Part shown: positions 21,999 to 33,923 of the stretch, in pieces
Layout of the letters: every line of letters starts with the position of its first letter
Position numbering within the stretch: position 1 is the first letter of the stretch
DNA from: Vigna angularis
Lineage: Eukaryota > Streptophyta > Magnoliopsida > Fabales > Fabaceae
Length of the DNA: 64,000 nucleotides
Assembly: GCF_016808095.1 (NCBI RefSeq)
Contig: NC_068976.1
Span: forward strand, 6,481,001 to 6,545,000
Direction: 5' to 3'
Program-made: the position numbers and the translations under genes
Notes under the pieces: generated by a model
What the model was told of the DNA's origin: nothing
Databases searched by the model: none
Seen by the model: only the letters and a program-made list of their open reading frames with translations

Positions 21999-24711
21999 TG
22001 TAAGACCCTTGAAAATAGTTGTAATTAAGATGCTAGATTATTTTTGAACTATAGAAATAGCTACAGTAAAATGCTATAGTAAAATACATATAGTGCTACA
22101 GTGAAATATGTACAATGCTACATTAAGAATACCTCGTGAATCATGTGTGGCTATAGTAGTGCTATAGGATAAATGTAGTACAAGCTATAATACTGCTACA
22201 GTGAAATGTAGTACAACTACAGTACTGCTACAGTAAAATGTAGTACAACTATAGTATTGTTATAGTAACCCTAACTTCAACTATAAATAGGGGTGTGAAA
22301 TGAAGTTTTGGAAGGAGAGTGAAATTGAGCAAGACTTTTGTCGAAAATAAGGAGATATTAGGACTATAATCTGAGTTGTAAAGAAGGTAGCAAGAGCTTC
22401 TGAAGAGGTGCTCTTCATCCAGGAAGGAGTGAGAATCAGGTAAGAGGAGCTAACCTTGAGTCTTTTTTTTTTGTATGATCTGAAATCATGAATATGTTTA
22501 AAATTTTGAGTCTCTTTACGGATTTAGAATGATATTCTGCTTCTATTGCATTTTTCTGGAAGGATAAGAAGTTGTCTAACTGGCTATGCCAAATTCAACT
22601 TCTTGTTTCCCCAGGACTTTTATTGTGTTTCTTTTTCTCTTGCAATTTTTTGGAAGGATAAGAAGTTCTCTAACCGGCTATGCCAGATTCAACTTCTTGT
22701 TTCCCCATGACTTTTATTATGTTTCTTTTTCTCTTGCATTTTTCTGGAAGGATAAGAAGTTGTCTAACCGGCTATGCCAGATTCAACTTCTTGTTTCCCC
22801 ATGACTTTTATTGTGTTTCTTTTTCTCTTGCATTTTTCTGGAAGGATAAGAAGTTGTCTAACTGGCTATGCCAGATTCAACTTCTTAGTTCCCCAGAACG
22901 TTTATATTGTGATATTTTATTATTGTTAATTTATTTTGGGATATATTCATTTTGTATGGAATCTGTGATGAATACATTTTATTATGTTGAATAAGTAAAC
23001 TATAAAATTGTGGGAGTAAATACTCAATCAAATTGTGAAATTTAAAATTTTGATCATGTTTTTATTTTTATTTTTCGAAGCTATCTTAGTAAAACTCTAA
23101 TAGCTACTTAGTCTACCGTTAAATCAATCTGGAAATTTAATACATAGTTTATAAGATATAGAAATTAACTTTGACCATCAGGATCTTTAATTTGAGAGTT
23201 GTTCTTAGAGGAAATAATATTATAATTTTGGGTAGAATAACCATCACTTTATTTCAATCTCTAACTTTTATCGGAAAAATCTAAACTCCCCCTTCTTTTG
23301 CCGATAGATTAAGTTGGAAATTTTTATAAATGATTCCATAAATATATTACTATATTTTGACCACTCGGATTTCTAACTGGATGTTTGTACTTGGAGGAAT
23401 TAATTCCACAATTTTGATAGACTCGACAACCCAATTGAATAATGTTTTCGAGTTGTATAAATCTCAATCTCTACCTAGTTAACCGTTAGATTAACCTAAA
23501 ATTTAGATATGTAGTTCCTAAGACATGATGTATTTTGACTATTCCATTTTTTTTAAAACTAAGTGGTGTTTATTAAGGATCTCAATTTTATGTTCTTGAA
23601 TTACGGATGCAAAATTTCAAATTTTCACCTTATTAATGGTCAGATCGAACTGAAATTTTTATCCAAGATTCTAGTAAATTATGATTCAATTTACCAGTTT
23701 AGATCCTGAATGTGGAACTTGTACTAAGAACAAATTTTTTTGTGTAACGTCATAAAAAAAGTTGGCTGATCTATAACCTTTGATCGGTGAAATTATGTTG
23801 AGTTTGTACTCGTTATGGGAAAGAAGAGATTATAAGAAGAGTATGATATCTGACAATAGGTTTATTTTATTTTGGATATTGACACGAAAATGAGTTATTA
23901 TCAATTTATGATTAGAGAACGAACATGATTGAGTTAGGTGGATGAGAAGATATGATTTGTTGATTTTAGGAAATGTTGGGGTGAATATAAGAAATCATTG
24001 ATTATGAAATAATGTTTACTATTGGGAGAAGTATATTTGGTTTATACCATGAGACCTTGATATGAGCAGAGTAACACATGAGGTTTATGAAAGCAGGCAA
24101 AGAGTGGTCTGACCATAAGGCTTTGACATAAACATATTACTCATAAGTCTTATAGAAAAAATCAAAGAGCGGTCTGACCATAAGGCTTCGTGAGTAAGCA
24201 TAGTATACTTGTAAGGTTTATGAAAATGAGAAGTATGATTTTGAAGAAGTTAAGGAAAAATGAATTAATGACATCAAGATAATTGTGTTCATAAATTGTA
24301 ATAATACATGATTGAAATATATATTATAAGTAATTTTAATGATTGTATGTTATGGTTAGCTTACTCTTATTTGTTTGTGTTATGATCGTATAACTCATGT
24401 TATACGTGAGCAGATAATGTTGCAGATGCAATTGAAAAAGCTTAGAGATGATGAGAGACATGTAGGGAAAAACTTTGAGGGGTTTTGTTTTTGTAAAAAG
24501 AATAAATTTGTATTAGAAAAATATGTTGTGTAAGGCTTGTAAGTCTAAATTCGAACTTATGTTAAGTGGTGAAGGCTATATTGTTTAAAGTTTGTAAGTT
24601 TGGAACCGTACTTTGATCTAATCAAAATAAAGTTTAGTTTTTATATTAGATATCAAATTAATTGGGTTTTTTTTACTACTAGTAATACCCTTAAATTAAT
24701 TGGGTGTTACA
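21999..24711 (+). mobile_element. 2.7-kb solo LTR, probably Ty3/gypsy, with 5-bp TSD
   Basis: It starts TGTAAGACCC and ends GGGTGTTACA and is flanked by attct on both sides (21994-21998 and 24712-24716), which fixes both borders. No coding domain is present, so it is the product of LTR-LTR recombination. A candidate TATA box (CTATAAATAGGGG) lies near 22279, after an array of CTACAGTA-like words (22060-22270). Long LTRs with these ends are common in plant gypsy elements, but the lineage is inferred. A second copy, inverted, is at 38966-40702. Confidence 0.88.
22546..22895 (+). repeat. 94-bp tandem repeat, about 3.7 copies
   Basis: Copies start at 22546, 22640, 22734 and 22828, an exact 94-bp period. 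Each contains TGGAAGGATAAGAAGTTGTC and a later CAACTTCTTGTTTCCCCA. The reading frames through it are not conserved coding sequence, because 94 is not divisible by three. Confidence 0.92.
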
Positions 24712-26112
24712 ATTCTCACCACTCCTGGTCTTCTCAATTAGCGAGTAACCTCGTGTTACTTTAGACTAGATGAGTATTCGCATCACTCTTGGTACTAAGC
24801 AACCTTGCCTAGATTTCCTTAATACAACCGAGTTTAACAAGTGTTTGAATTCTCTTCAGAATTACAATCAGCAATTACTTGCAAGTCCTTCAGACTATTA
24901 CTATCGCAGAGAGGATGTGAATACAATACAATGCAGTCTAAACACTCGCAGGTGTTTCTCTCTTTCCTCTTTCTCTCTTTCTTACAATCAGTAAGCAAAT
25001 ATTACAATAAAGCTTGAGAGTATTGTTTTTCTTCTTTTCTCTTATTCTCTTTTTCTGCTCAGATATTCTATTTTTCTTAAGCTTTTTTTGTGTTTCTCTT
25101 TTGAACGAGTTCACAAAGGATGAATATTTTCATTGTATGCTATCGTCTTTTTTTCATTTGAATGAAATTATATTTAAAGGCTTTTGGATAAATGTTTGTT
25201 AGACTAAGCTCTTGGCCTTGATTCTTGTGTCTTCTCTTTGTTCGTGTACAGCAACCATTGGTTAAAGTCAACTTGTCAAAGTAGGCTTGCTTTTCAGTAC
25301 TTTGCTTGAAGTAGGTTGTACTTTCTTTTAGACACCGGTTCAAGTGAAGAAAATTCTGTGAATATCTCTTTTGTCTCTAACTTTCACTTCTGATATTTTG
25401 ATTAAGGCTTGTGGATGCGTGTATAGTAGGTTGTCTACAAAGAATAAAGTAGATTGTGCATGTAACAGATATGTCTTAACTCTTATCACTTTTGTTGTTT
25501 TTGAACGTTGAGCATTTAATGTCATTTAATGCTTGCTTAGAACAACAAAGTGTTTTTCATTTCCTATCGTGGAGGGGGCGTTTAACAATTAAGTTCTTCT
25601 TCTAAAGATACCAAGCATTGAATCGGAACTTCATCATTGAATGAAGTAACAATTTAGCTCATGATGTCGTTTAGACTAATGTAAACATTTTTTTGTAATT
25701 TCACCTTTTTAGAGCAATAGCGTTTAGCATGCTTATGTTTTCTTTGGTGTTTTAGGTTTAGGCTTTTAAAATGTTTTTGTCAAAGACTTTGTCTTGACAC
25801 TTTTTCGTTTTTCCGAGAGTTCAATTAAATACTCCTTTGGGTATAGTAAGCTTACGCGTTTATCTTAAACTCTCTCAGACGTTTTTTACTTAACAGTCGT
25901 TTAGCATTGCGTTTGGGTGTTTTGATCTTAGGTATTTTTATGTTTTATACAATCCTAAAGGTTTTCCTAAGGTTTTTCTCTGTTGGGGATCCTTGAGTCT
26001 AAGTCGTATGTTTCAACCTAATGAATTTTCATATTCTTATTTCGTTTAATGTTATTTAGTTAAACTTTAAAACATGAGAGCGTTTAGATGTATAGACGAA
26101 TTTGTCTTAACA

Positions 26113-27044
26113 ATCTCCCTGTTTTTTATGTTTAACAAATACACATAAACTATATATAATCTTTCTTAGTTCAGCGTAGAGTTTTAAGTATATGTGTTTA
26201 TGGTTCTTTGTATGTTTTACATCTTTTATTTGTTTTTATCTTTTGTACGTGGGTTAGTTGAAATATATAGAAAAATAATTAATTTAAAGCGTGATAAAAA
26301 AAATATACTAAGGCATAACAAAACAAAATGTAGAAACAACACAACAATAAACAATAAATTTTATATTTAAACACATAAACATATTAAAGGAATGTAAATA
26401 TGGATTCCTAAGATGAACTTCTAAGAATCTGGAGACTCCCTCTTATTATGTGCTATCCTAACTTTTTGTGTACTCCCCATGAATACATGCTCCTAGATGT
26501 TGGCATGTTTACTCTCTTTCTCTATTCTCCCCCTTATTTGATAAACATCAAAAGGGAAGGAGAGAAAGGACATCATGGCCCAACGGATTAGGGAAAGCGG
26601 AAAGAGGGGAGAAGACACATAATTCATCAAATTAACAACATATTAATCATGTGTTGCATATTAATAATAACATCAAATAATTATCATGGCAATTACCATT
26701 CTAAGAACATCTAGACATTAAACCCAATTACCAAACAATAATCCTCAAGTCTCACAACCACGTTATTTCCTAATACCAGAATTTTCTCAGGTCTTACAGT
26801 TGAGGATTGGATGTGGTTGTTTGAGAAGATTGGTTCCAGGTTGAGAAGTTGAGGGTTGTGTTGGTCTAGTTGATTGAAAGGCAGGGCCATGGTCTTCTAC
26901 AATTGGGCAAGGTGTTTGTTGAGGTGGATAGGTAGTGGTTGGTGAAGGATTGAATGGTGTTTCAGTTGTATCTTGCAAAGCTTGTTCTTCTTCAAGAGGT
27001 TCTTCAAAAGGTTGTAATTTTATTTTGAATTGTTCCTACTAAAT
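26113..27044 (-). other. SIRE-type internal remnant with a Pro/Thr-rich minus-strand ORF
   Basis: Beside the minus-strand LTR lies the polypurine tract and further minus-strand purine blocks (about 26510-26590), as at 4.4-5.6 kb. A minus-strand ORF at 26787-26978 is rich in Pro, Thr and Gln (for example PSPTTTYPPQQTPCPIVED) and open for some distance upstream. SIRE-lineage elements have an extra ORF between pol and the 3' LTR, so this could be its remnant, but I see no membrane segment or defining motif. Confidence 0.3.
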
Positions 27045-27718
27045 CACTACTAAAACTTTGCAGCACATTGAATTGAAACAACTCGACAAGCTCAATATAT
27101 TTCAACAATTGAAAGAAACCTAAGGAATTCAAGAAAGAAACCTAAGGAATTCAAGAAAGAATAAAAAAAACTTGAATCAAGAGACAAAGGAAACTTAATA
27201 CTATAAACTTGATAATGATCAAGTATCAAGCGTGAACACAATTATGAAAAGTAAAAGCACACAAAGGCTAATTAAATCAGTGAAAATGGATTTTAACATG
27301 TTCAATCACAAATCCAACAAGTCAAATTGCAAATTATAAGATTAAAGGGCACTTGAATCGGTTAAAAAAATTAATTGATTAAAACCAAGAATTCATGACA
27401 TGTAAAGTATAAACATGACATAAACACCATGGAAAGGATCTCAAAATGAAAATCAAATCAAATCAAAAAGGAATTCACTGAACAAAATTGATCAAGACTC
27501 AAATACAAATCAAAGCACACAAAAGTTTTCAAGATATGGAAGCCTAACACAAGTTATTGATTGGTTCAAGATGAACAATGAATTGAACCAGCATTTGAAA
27601 CATATGAACTCATTTCAATAAGTAGAAACATTCAAGACATGCAAGAAAAATAAGAAACAACATTAATTAAGATGAGAGAAACCAAGACTTAGCTCATGAA
27701 GCCTTTGGGTTGACCTTG

Positions 27719-28571
27719 CTCATAATACCACTTGATGACTTCAAGATTCATTGATGAATGGCAAATGGAATCTTGGATGGGTGAATATTAGCGGAAGCAC
27801 TTGAGAAATAGTTTGATGTTTGATTATATAGGTGAAGTATGGTAAAGGTTCTCTAGAAAGGTTAGGCAATCAAAAGGAATGAGGCTAGATGAGGTTATAA
27901 GAGAAGCTCTACCTAGGTTGACACTCAAAGAAGAGAAGCTCTGGAGTGATCTCGACATAAATTCACTATATCATTTAAGTGTAGTTTACAAAGGGGTGGA
28001 GACCTAAATTCAAGAACAAAAAGGGAGGGAGATTCAGATTTGAATTCCCTAACATGGCCTAAACTTACGCCACACAAGATGGATCGTGTTCCATGTGGCA
28101 CTCACATTTTCCATGTTTTGCAACATGTGAAAATTATGTTAAATGTGAGAGCTATCCTAGCTTAAGGTGAACATCCTAGGATTTTGATTAGACCTATGAA
28201 AGCCCAATCAAAATCGTAGATGATCTCTCATGATCCAGGCCCAACTACAAGCACATTTATTTAAAACAAGGCCTAAAAATATATGGCCCAAATTGAAATC
28301 CTATTCTATTGGGCCTAAATATAGAGCCTAACGAAAACCTATTCTAAATCTTTATGTCTTCCTTGGTCCATGTCATCATCATCTTAGGCCCACTGACCTC
28401 AGATTTTTCCCAACCTTCTTGTATCTTCCTGGTCATACTTCTAGGAAAAGGTCATATGGCTGAACCTGAGTCATCATCTAGCAAAATTGAGGTGATTTGA
28501 TTGGATTATAGTTTGAGACCAGTTTCTCAACTCAATCTAAACTAGTTAAATAGATGATTCGTCAATTCATC
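27719..28571 (-). repeat. Probable LTR with adjacent degenerate primer-binding site, minus orientation
   Basis: On the minus strand the sequence GAAGTCATCA is followed by AGTGGTATTATGAGCAAGGT, close to TGGTATCAGAGC. This suggests the end of a 5' LTR and its primer site at 27719-27733. The LTR would start TGATGAATTGACG at 28571, giving TGATGA/TCATCA ends and about 838 bp. No partner LTR was found in the window, so the call stays tentative. The DNA between 27045 and 27718 would be its leader and shows no coding sequence. Confidence 0.4.
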
Positions 28572-29377
28572 ATTAAGAATAAAATCAAACCATAAATTAT
28601 TGAATAAAAGCATAGATAAATATCAAAGAGGTAGGAGTACAAAGAATTTGAATTGAACCAACAAAAAAATGGCTTTTGATGTTTGTCATTTTCGATTTTT
28701 GATGTTACTGAAATCTCCAACATTATAACCAGTGACATTAAATTGACGTTGAAGTTGGAAACTAACGTCCAAGGACATCGATCCCTGGCTTAACCAATGT
28801 CCCTTAACAATGGTTGCTACATCACACCAACGTCCAATTGGAACCATTTCATTTTAAAGTTGGTCAGAAATTGCATTTGTTTTTGCATTAATAGACTTCA
28901 AAGGACTATATCATAGCCAACATCCTTTAACATCGGTTAATGAACAAACAAGTGTCAAATGCCGCCTTTTTAAAAATATTTTTGTTTATATATGCAATTT
29001 ACCAAAACCTGAAAAGCTCATAAGAAAATCCAGCACAACTCAAAAAATTTCTAACATAAATTATATATTAAAACTAAAACTACTAACACAAAATGTAACT
29101 ATTAACACTAAAACTATTAAAACTAAACCTATTAAGAGAAAACTAAAACTTTCTAAACAAATATGTACTCCTAGATAGTTTTCAAGCAAAGTAACTAATG
29201 TTATAGTGGGTCCTAACTTCATCGTTCCAATATATACACTGCTCACTCCTATCTTATATTTTACATTGTGTCATTTGTTATAGGTAATGGATTCTTGAAC
29301 CTTTGAAAACATAACACCACTTCATTATGTATGGATACTAATGTTTAAAGTTTGATGTGATTTCTAATATGTGAAAG

Positions 29378-29380
<3 letters not shown>
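28572..29380. other. Degenerate repeat DNA, possibly CACTA-type
   Basis: The stretch 28690-28990 has scattered words of the type CATCGGTTAATG, GACGTTG and AACGTCC in both orientations, resembling the sub-terminal repeats of legume CACTA elements. No termini could be identified. The remainder to 29380 is AT-rich and shows nothing recognisable. Confidence 0.25.

Positions 29381-29410
<30 letters not shown>
29381..29410. repeat. (TG)15 microsatellite
   Basis: Fifteen uninterrupted TG dinucleotides are followed by TATATATTATTATAA. Confidence 0.97.
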
Positions 29411-29417
<7 letters not shown>

Positions 29418-30008
29418 TATTATAATAGTCCAATCATCTCTAATTCCTACTCAAATGATAGTTTTTATTCTAGACATGATGTAATAGCCACATGCCCATG
29501 AATATAGTTGTTTGTTACACTAAACATGATAAAGAAAATAATCACATATTGTCATAATTGACATGCCAAAATTAATAACTTTAAGATGAAAGAGTTCTAA
29601 CCTTTGAATATATTACTTGAATTTGTTGTGATTTGGGCTTACCCTCACCTCTAATTAAATTGAAATTGTACGTTAGTATCAATATAAACTGAGTACTTGA
29701 GATGAAAAAAGTAACACTTCTGTTGTAACAAGGATTTCAAATCATATTTCATTTTTCTATCCAAGGAACAAAACTATACAATTATCCATTCTCTTGGAAT
29801 AATAACGAATAGTTACCAATGAGTCCTATTAAGTAGTGTGCTTGAGAGAAAAATTAGACGTACCTCAAAAGTTAAGGTGAACACGTATAAAAGTCCTTTT
29901 TATTCTTGATCTATTTACCATTTCATTTCAGATTAATTCACACACAAAAAAAAAAGAGTCTAGGCTCTAATTAATCCCTCATTTTTAAAGCCATATGAAC
30001 CAACAAGT

Positions 30009-30620
30009 GGTACTAGAGTTTGCCTGTAGGTTTAACTAGGAAGAGAGGATTGAACTATTAGACTCAATGGAAGGAGACGGTCAAGTAACAAATTGCCCAC
30101 TTTTGTTCAATGGAGAAAACTGACTTATGAAAACTAAAATTGCTAGCTTATCTTGAAGTAGTAAATATCGATCTACTATGTATAATTAGAAAAGGCATCA
30201 TTGATTATTAGATGGCAAGGGAGATAACTACTAAATAGACGATTATTAGAGATACGTATATCAATTAAATGTTAAACTAAAACATATTATATTTTATGCC
30301 CTATCCATAGAAGAAATATCATAAGTACATGTAATGTCATCAACCAAAGAAATGTAGGACACTTTGACTTTAGCACGTGAGGATTTGAAAGAGGTAAGAC
30401 GAAATAAACTAATTTTATTAAGACATCATCATGAAATATTTACAATAGAAGAAAATGGATTTGTTCAATCTATGATTACCCGACTATAAACCTTATTAAA
30501 TAGTTTAAGATCTCTTATAATTGTTTATTACAATTATGATACTAATGATAAAGTTTTTCCTAATCTACTTTTGAAATGGAGAATACAATACATTGTTTAA
30601 AGAGAATCACGTAAAAAAAT
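30009..30620 (+). pseudogene. Ty1/copia gag relic
   Basis: A degenerate primer-binding site, TGGTACTAGAGTTTG, lies at 30009. It is followed by a gag frame with many stops in which CPLFNGEN (about 30100), ALSIEEIS and VHVMSSTKEMWDTLTLARED (about 30290-30380) and the FVQSMITRL and NSLRSL blocks (about 30460-30520) can be read with changes. These are typical of copia gag (UBN2-type) proteins. The upstream 29.4-30.0 kb, with a TATAAAAG at about 29887, is probably the old LTR. Nothing of pol is seen before NSP2 begins. Confidence 0.65.
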
Positions 30621-31291
30621 GTTTCTAAAAGAACTAGAAACATCCTTATTCTACATTAACTAAGTATCACAAGAAGATGAAAAAAAAACTAAAAGCATGA
30701 ATCTTGCTTTAAAGACAAATTATAGAAGACGAGTAGCTCAATAAGAAAGCTTGAAGCAATAGACTTGATCTATAAAATGTTTAATTCACATATTTTAATT
30801 CTTTTAAATTGTTACAAATAATATTATATCATATTACTAATAAACACAATTTCGAATTATGACTTGATCTTCATTCAATAGTCACAAGGATTTGATTTAT
30901 AAAATGTTTAATTAACAAATTTCCATTCTTTTAAATTGTTACAAATAATATTATATCATATTAGTTAAGCACTATTTGGAATTATATAACGAGTATCACA
31001 TCGTATTAGAATATTCTTTTAATTTTAAGATATTAAAATAAAGAATTTGTAATGATAATTAAAATTCACTTAGTTTACATTAATTAAAAGTATGTTTAAA
31101 TCAAATAATTATAATAAAAAGAGAAGTGAGTGATAAATTAAATATAAATTCAATAAAATAAAAAAATTACAAGAATTATAAATTATTCCCATGAACTGTA
31201 TTGAAACTCTTTCAATCATTTTCAAGTCAACCAATAAAACAACGAGGTTATTTCATTAAAAAGGGATTGACAAGGAATAGAGAAACTCCCT

Positions 31292-31297
31292 TTTATT
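31292..31297 (-). terminator. Candidate poly(A) signal of NSP2
   Basis: AATAAA on the minus strand lies 41 nt past the NSP2 stop codon. Confidence 0.5.
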
Positions 31298-31337
31298 CTT
31301 AGGATGAGACACAACACAGAGCAAACAGAGGCTGAAA

Positions 31338-32744
31338 TCAAGAGTTTGAAGTCCAAACAGAGGCTGATATCAAACGGCGTGATTTCCAACCCAACACCAA
31401 TTTATTGTTCCCCATCTCCTCTACTCTATATCCATCGTTAAACAGTCCTAATAACAGATTCGCTTGGCAGTGATTAGCGAAGCTTACGGGAACTCCCCTG
31501 AACCCCGCCGCACCCAACCACTCCTCCCACGATCCTCTGTCCTCTCCTCCACTCCGGTACATAAGGCTCACAGAATTTGCTATTCTTGGGCCCAAAAACA
31601 CGCGCTCCACCAAAGCCTGGGCCCATTTCTGCATGGGAAACCCAACCTCCAGCGAATCAAACACCGCCGAGTAGTGCTGCAGCGAATCCATAAACAAGCC
31701 CACAAAGCCGGCATCTCCACCGCGCGCCACCTCTTCCTCTACCACCATTACAACCCTCGGGTTCAACTCCTTCGCACCTTTCAGAAACGAAGCAACGGAA
31801 CCTGAGGCTCGGAAGCTCAGGTGCGGCAAGTGCAGCATGCAGTTAAAGACCAAGGCCTCGCCGCGAATCAGTTTCAGTGACGAAGGTCGAAACGTTTCGC
31901 CAGGGTCCAACCGACATTGGTGAAAAGAAAACGGTTGCCCCACGGATGCCGCGAACGCCGTTAGCCTCCGTCCGGTTTCCTGAATGGTGGCGATGGATCT
32001 CCGTCCAGGGGCGGAGCCTCTGGACAATGCGGTAATGCGGAGGTGTGGGGCAGGTGGGCCGGTGCTTCTTGAAGAGAGGGACTGCATTAGGGATGCCCAT
32101 TGGGCTCCTTCGGTCACGTCGAAGTCGACGATGTGGACCCGTTTTTCATGGGCTACGGCCTCTAAGATAGCCTGGTTGGCGGTGAAATGAGCGAACTTGA
32201 CGTAAGGAGACATGTCCTGGAGAAGGTGGAACGCGGTGAGCGTGTCCGTGGGATTGGGGGTGTCGGTGGTTATGCTGTGCGCACTCCCGGCGCCATCTAG
32301 CAGATTTTGCAGCGCGCTGCTAAAGTGCGCCGCGAGTCTTTCGATGTTGGTGCCGTGAGTGGTGGACACCAACTCGTTGAGCCGAACCAATATCACTCGA
32401 GCCAGGTGGTGGCTCTCGGTGCCGGGGGTGAGGGCCTCCGCCGCCGCCATGAGGAGGTGCACCAGGCGGAGGCCCTTCTCGTCGTGGCTACTTAAGTCGG
32501 AGTCTTGGGCTATGGTTTGATCAGGGGTCGAAACGACGTCGTCTTCATGGGCGATGGAGTCAATGAGGGTTTGAAAATTGTCTTCGCCGGCGGCGAGGGA
32601 TCCCCAGTCGACGAGAGGGGACCAAAGGTTGATCCAGTCTTCCTCGGAGGAAGAGCTGGTGGTGATGCTGGGTTTGGATAAGTCGAGGAAATCAGGGTCG
32701 TCCATGATTGCGTCTATGGGTGATGAGCTTAGTAAGCTCGCCAT
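31338..32744 (-). CDS. NSP2: NSP2, GRAS-family nodulation signalling regulator
   Basis: The single-exon ORF encodes 468 residues, close to known NSP2 proteins of about 500. GRAS transcription regulators of this type act in the nucleus with NSP1 downstream of the common symbiosis pathway, for nodulation, mycorrhiza and strigolactone synthesis. Visible parts: a variable Ser/Asp-rich N-terminus with the SPLVDW block (residues 42-47), first leucine-rich region about 92-155, VHIID motif as VHIVDFDVTEGAQW (203-216), second leucine-rich region about 250-310 including FNCMLHLPHL, PFYRE region about 345-395, and SAW region about 405-464 (NHCQANLLLGLFNDGY, WKSRRLISASVW). The N-terminus is shorter than in Medicago as I remember it. 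The first Met is used; a TATA box and poly(A) signal fit. A miR171h-type site overlaps codons 116-122. GC-rich coding DNA stands out from its surroundings. A close NSP2 paralogue is the main alternative. Confidence 0.88.
   Translation of the reverse strand: MASLLSSSPIDAIMDDPDFLDLSKPSITTSSSSEEDWINLWSPLVDWGSLAAGEDNFQTLIDSIAHEDDVVSTPDQTIAQDSDLSSHDEKGLRLVHLLMAAAEALTPGTESHHLARVILVRLNELVSTTHGTNIERLAAHFSSALQNLLDGAGSAHSITTDTPNPTDTLTAFHLLQDMSPYVKFAHFTANQAILEAVAHEKRVHIVDFDVTEGAQWASLMQSLSSRSTGPPAPHLRITALSRGSAPGRRSIATIQETGRRLTAFAASVGQPFSFHQCRLDPGETFRPSSLKLIRGEALVFNCMLHLPHLSFRASGSVASFLKGAKELNPRVVMVVEEEVARGGDAGFVGLFMDSLQHYSAVFDSLEVGFPMQKWAQALVERVFLGPRIANSVSLMYRSGGEDRGSWEEWLGAAGFRGVPVSFANHCQANLLLGLFNDGYRVEEMGNNKLVLGWKSRRLISASVWTSNS
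32379..32399 (-). promoter_or_regulatory. miR171h-type target site in the NSP2 coding sequence
   Basis: The plus strand reads GAGCCGAACCAATATCACT at this place, i.e. the transcript carries the complement GTGATATTGGTTCGGCTC preceded by CGA. This is the site at which miR171h is known to cleave legume NSP2 transcripts. It encodes residues 116-122 (RVILVRL). The match supports the NSP2 call and predicts post-transcriptional control. Confidence 0.8.
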
Positions 32745-32817
32745 GAGTGAGAGAGAAAGTAATTGTACTACAACAGTAAGTAGAGAGGTGTGTCGTACAC
32801 ACTTTGGTTAGTGGGAG

Positions 32818-32824
32818 ATTTATA
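32818..32824 (-). promoter_or_regulatory. Candidate TATA box of NSP2
   Basis: TATAAAT on the minus strand lies about 75 bp upstream of the start codon, implying a 5' leader of roughly 40-50 nt. Confidence 0.5.
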
Positions 32825-32844
32825 ATTATAATTAAGTTGGCTGA

Positions 32845-33858
32845 GAAAGCCTAGGAACAAACACAATTATTTTTTAACACCTTCTACATTTTTTTAGCAA
32901 TCAAAATATAATTTTATTATTAGGTTAATTAAATGATAGATTTAAAGAATATATTTTATGATATAAAATACTAGAGATTTATCACCCCACAAGAGAGATT
33001 TATCATCCCACACTTACAAATTCTTATATGTTATCTGCAAACTACTCGTTAATTTGGGAAAACAAACAACAAACTATAATTAATTAAAGTATCATTTCTC
33101 AACACTACCAACATTTAATCGAGCTTACAAAGAAAAGATACAGACAGATATCATAATATTTTAATTTAATAACTTGAATGATCTTAATTATTTCATCGAT
33201 TTTATTTAAAGAAATAATACTAAAAAATATCTGTATAACTGTATACAAGCTTTCTCCGTACAAAAACAACTAAATTATGTCTTTGGAATAATTAATCATG
33301 TGAAACATGAGGCAGACATTAAACTTTTTAGAGATATTTAGAAATTAAAGCATGGCCACCATTATTGGGAAAATAGTTGAGAATATGAACTTCTAATTAA
33401 TTTACTCAATCCAATAACAATTGTTTCTCCATGTGGTGAATAACAAGAATCTCAACCCAAAACAAGTACTTGACTTCTGTGAATTAAGAAGATAATTATG
33501 AAGTAAAATTATACCTTTTATTGGGAAATGCAAGACCAAAATTGCGAACAGAGGGTTGTTTAAGAACACATGTCAGTTAATATCTAATATTCTTTAGAAA
33601 ATATAATATGTCAAAGTAACGTCATTTTTTTAATATGCATGTAATGACATCCAAGATTTTTTTTTTCAGATGTTAATAAAGATTTAAAGGCACTAGGGGT
33701 AATTTCAATTATGGTTTATTCATTTAAAATGTTCTAAGTTGAATTAGTTGCCTTTTTAGCAAAGAATTCTTTTTTGTATTAATGAATTCTGAAAAAAAAA
33801 TGTTTATTTTAATATTCTTCTAATTATGCTTTTTTTTATTATTGTTCATATCAATAAT

Positions 33859-33923
<65 letters not shown>

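Larger units (their letters stand above)
21522..26112 (-). repeat. SIRE-type copia LTR, minus orientation, split by a solo LTR
   Basis: On the plus strand it starts TGAAATACTTGAAAAAC and ends TTTGTCTTAACA, giving TG...CA ends on the minus strand. Without the nested 2.7-kb insertion it is about 1.87 kb. Its blocks match the LTRs at 3005-4438 and 5818-7540. The sequence right of 26112 (ATCTCCCTGTTTTTT) is a polypurine tract on the minus strand, so this is the 3' LTR of an element whose body lay to the right. It interrupts the copia reverse transcriptase region. Short ORFs in it are not genes. Confidence 0.75.

Noticed and set aside
22586..22994. Phe/Leu-rich ORFs that look like repeated membrane segments
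   Set aside because: They are the 94-bp tandem array of a solo LTR read in two frames.
31464..32811. Several ORFs overlapping NSP2 on both strands
   Set aside because: They are shadows of the GC-rich NSP2 coding sequence in other frames.
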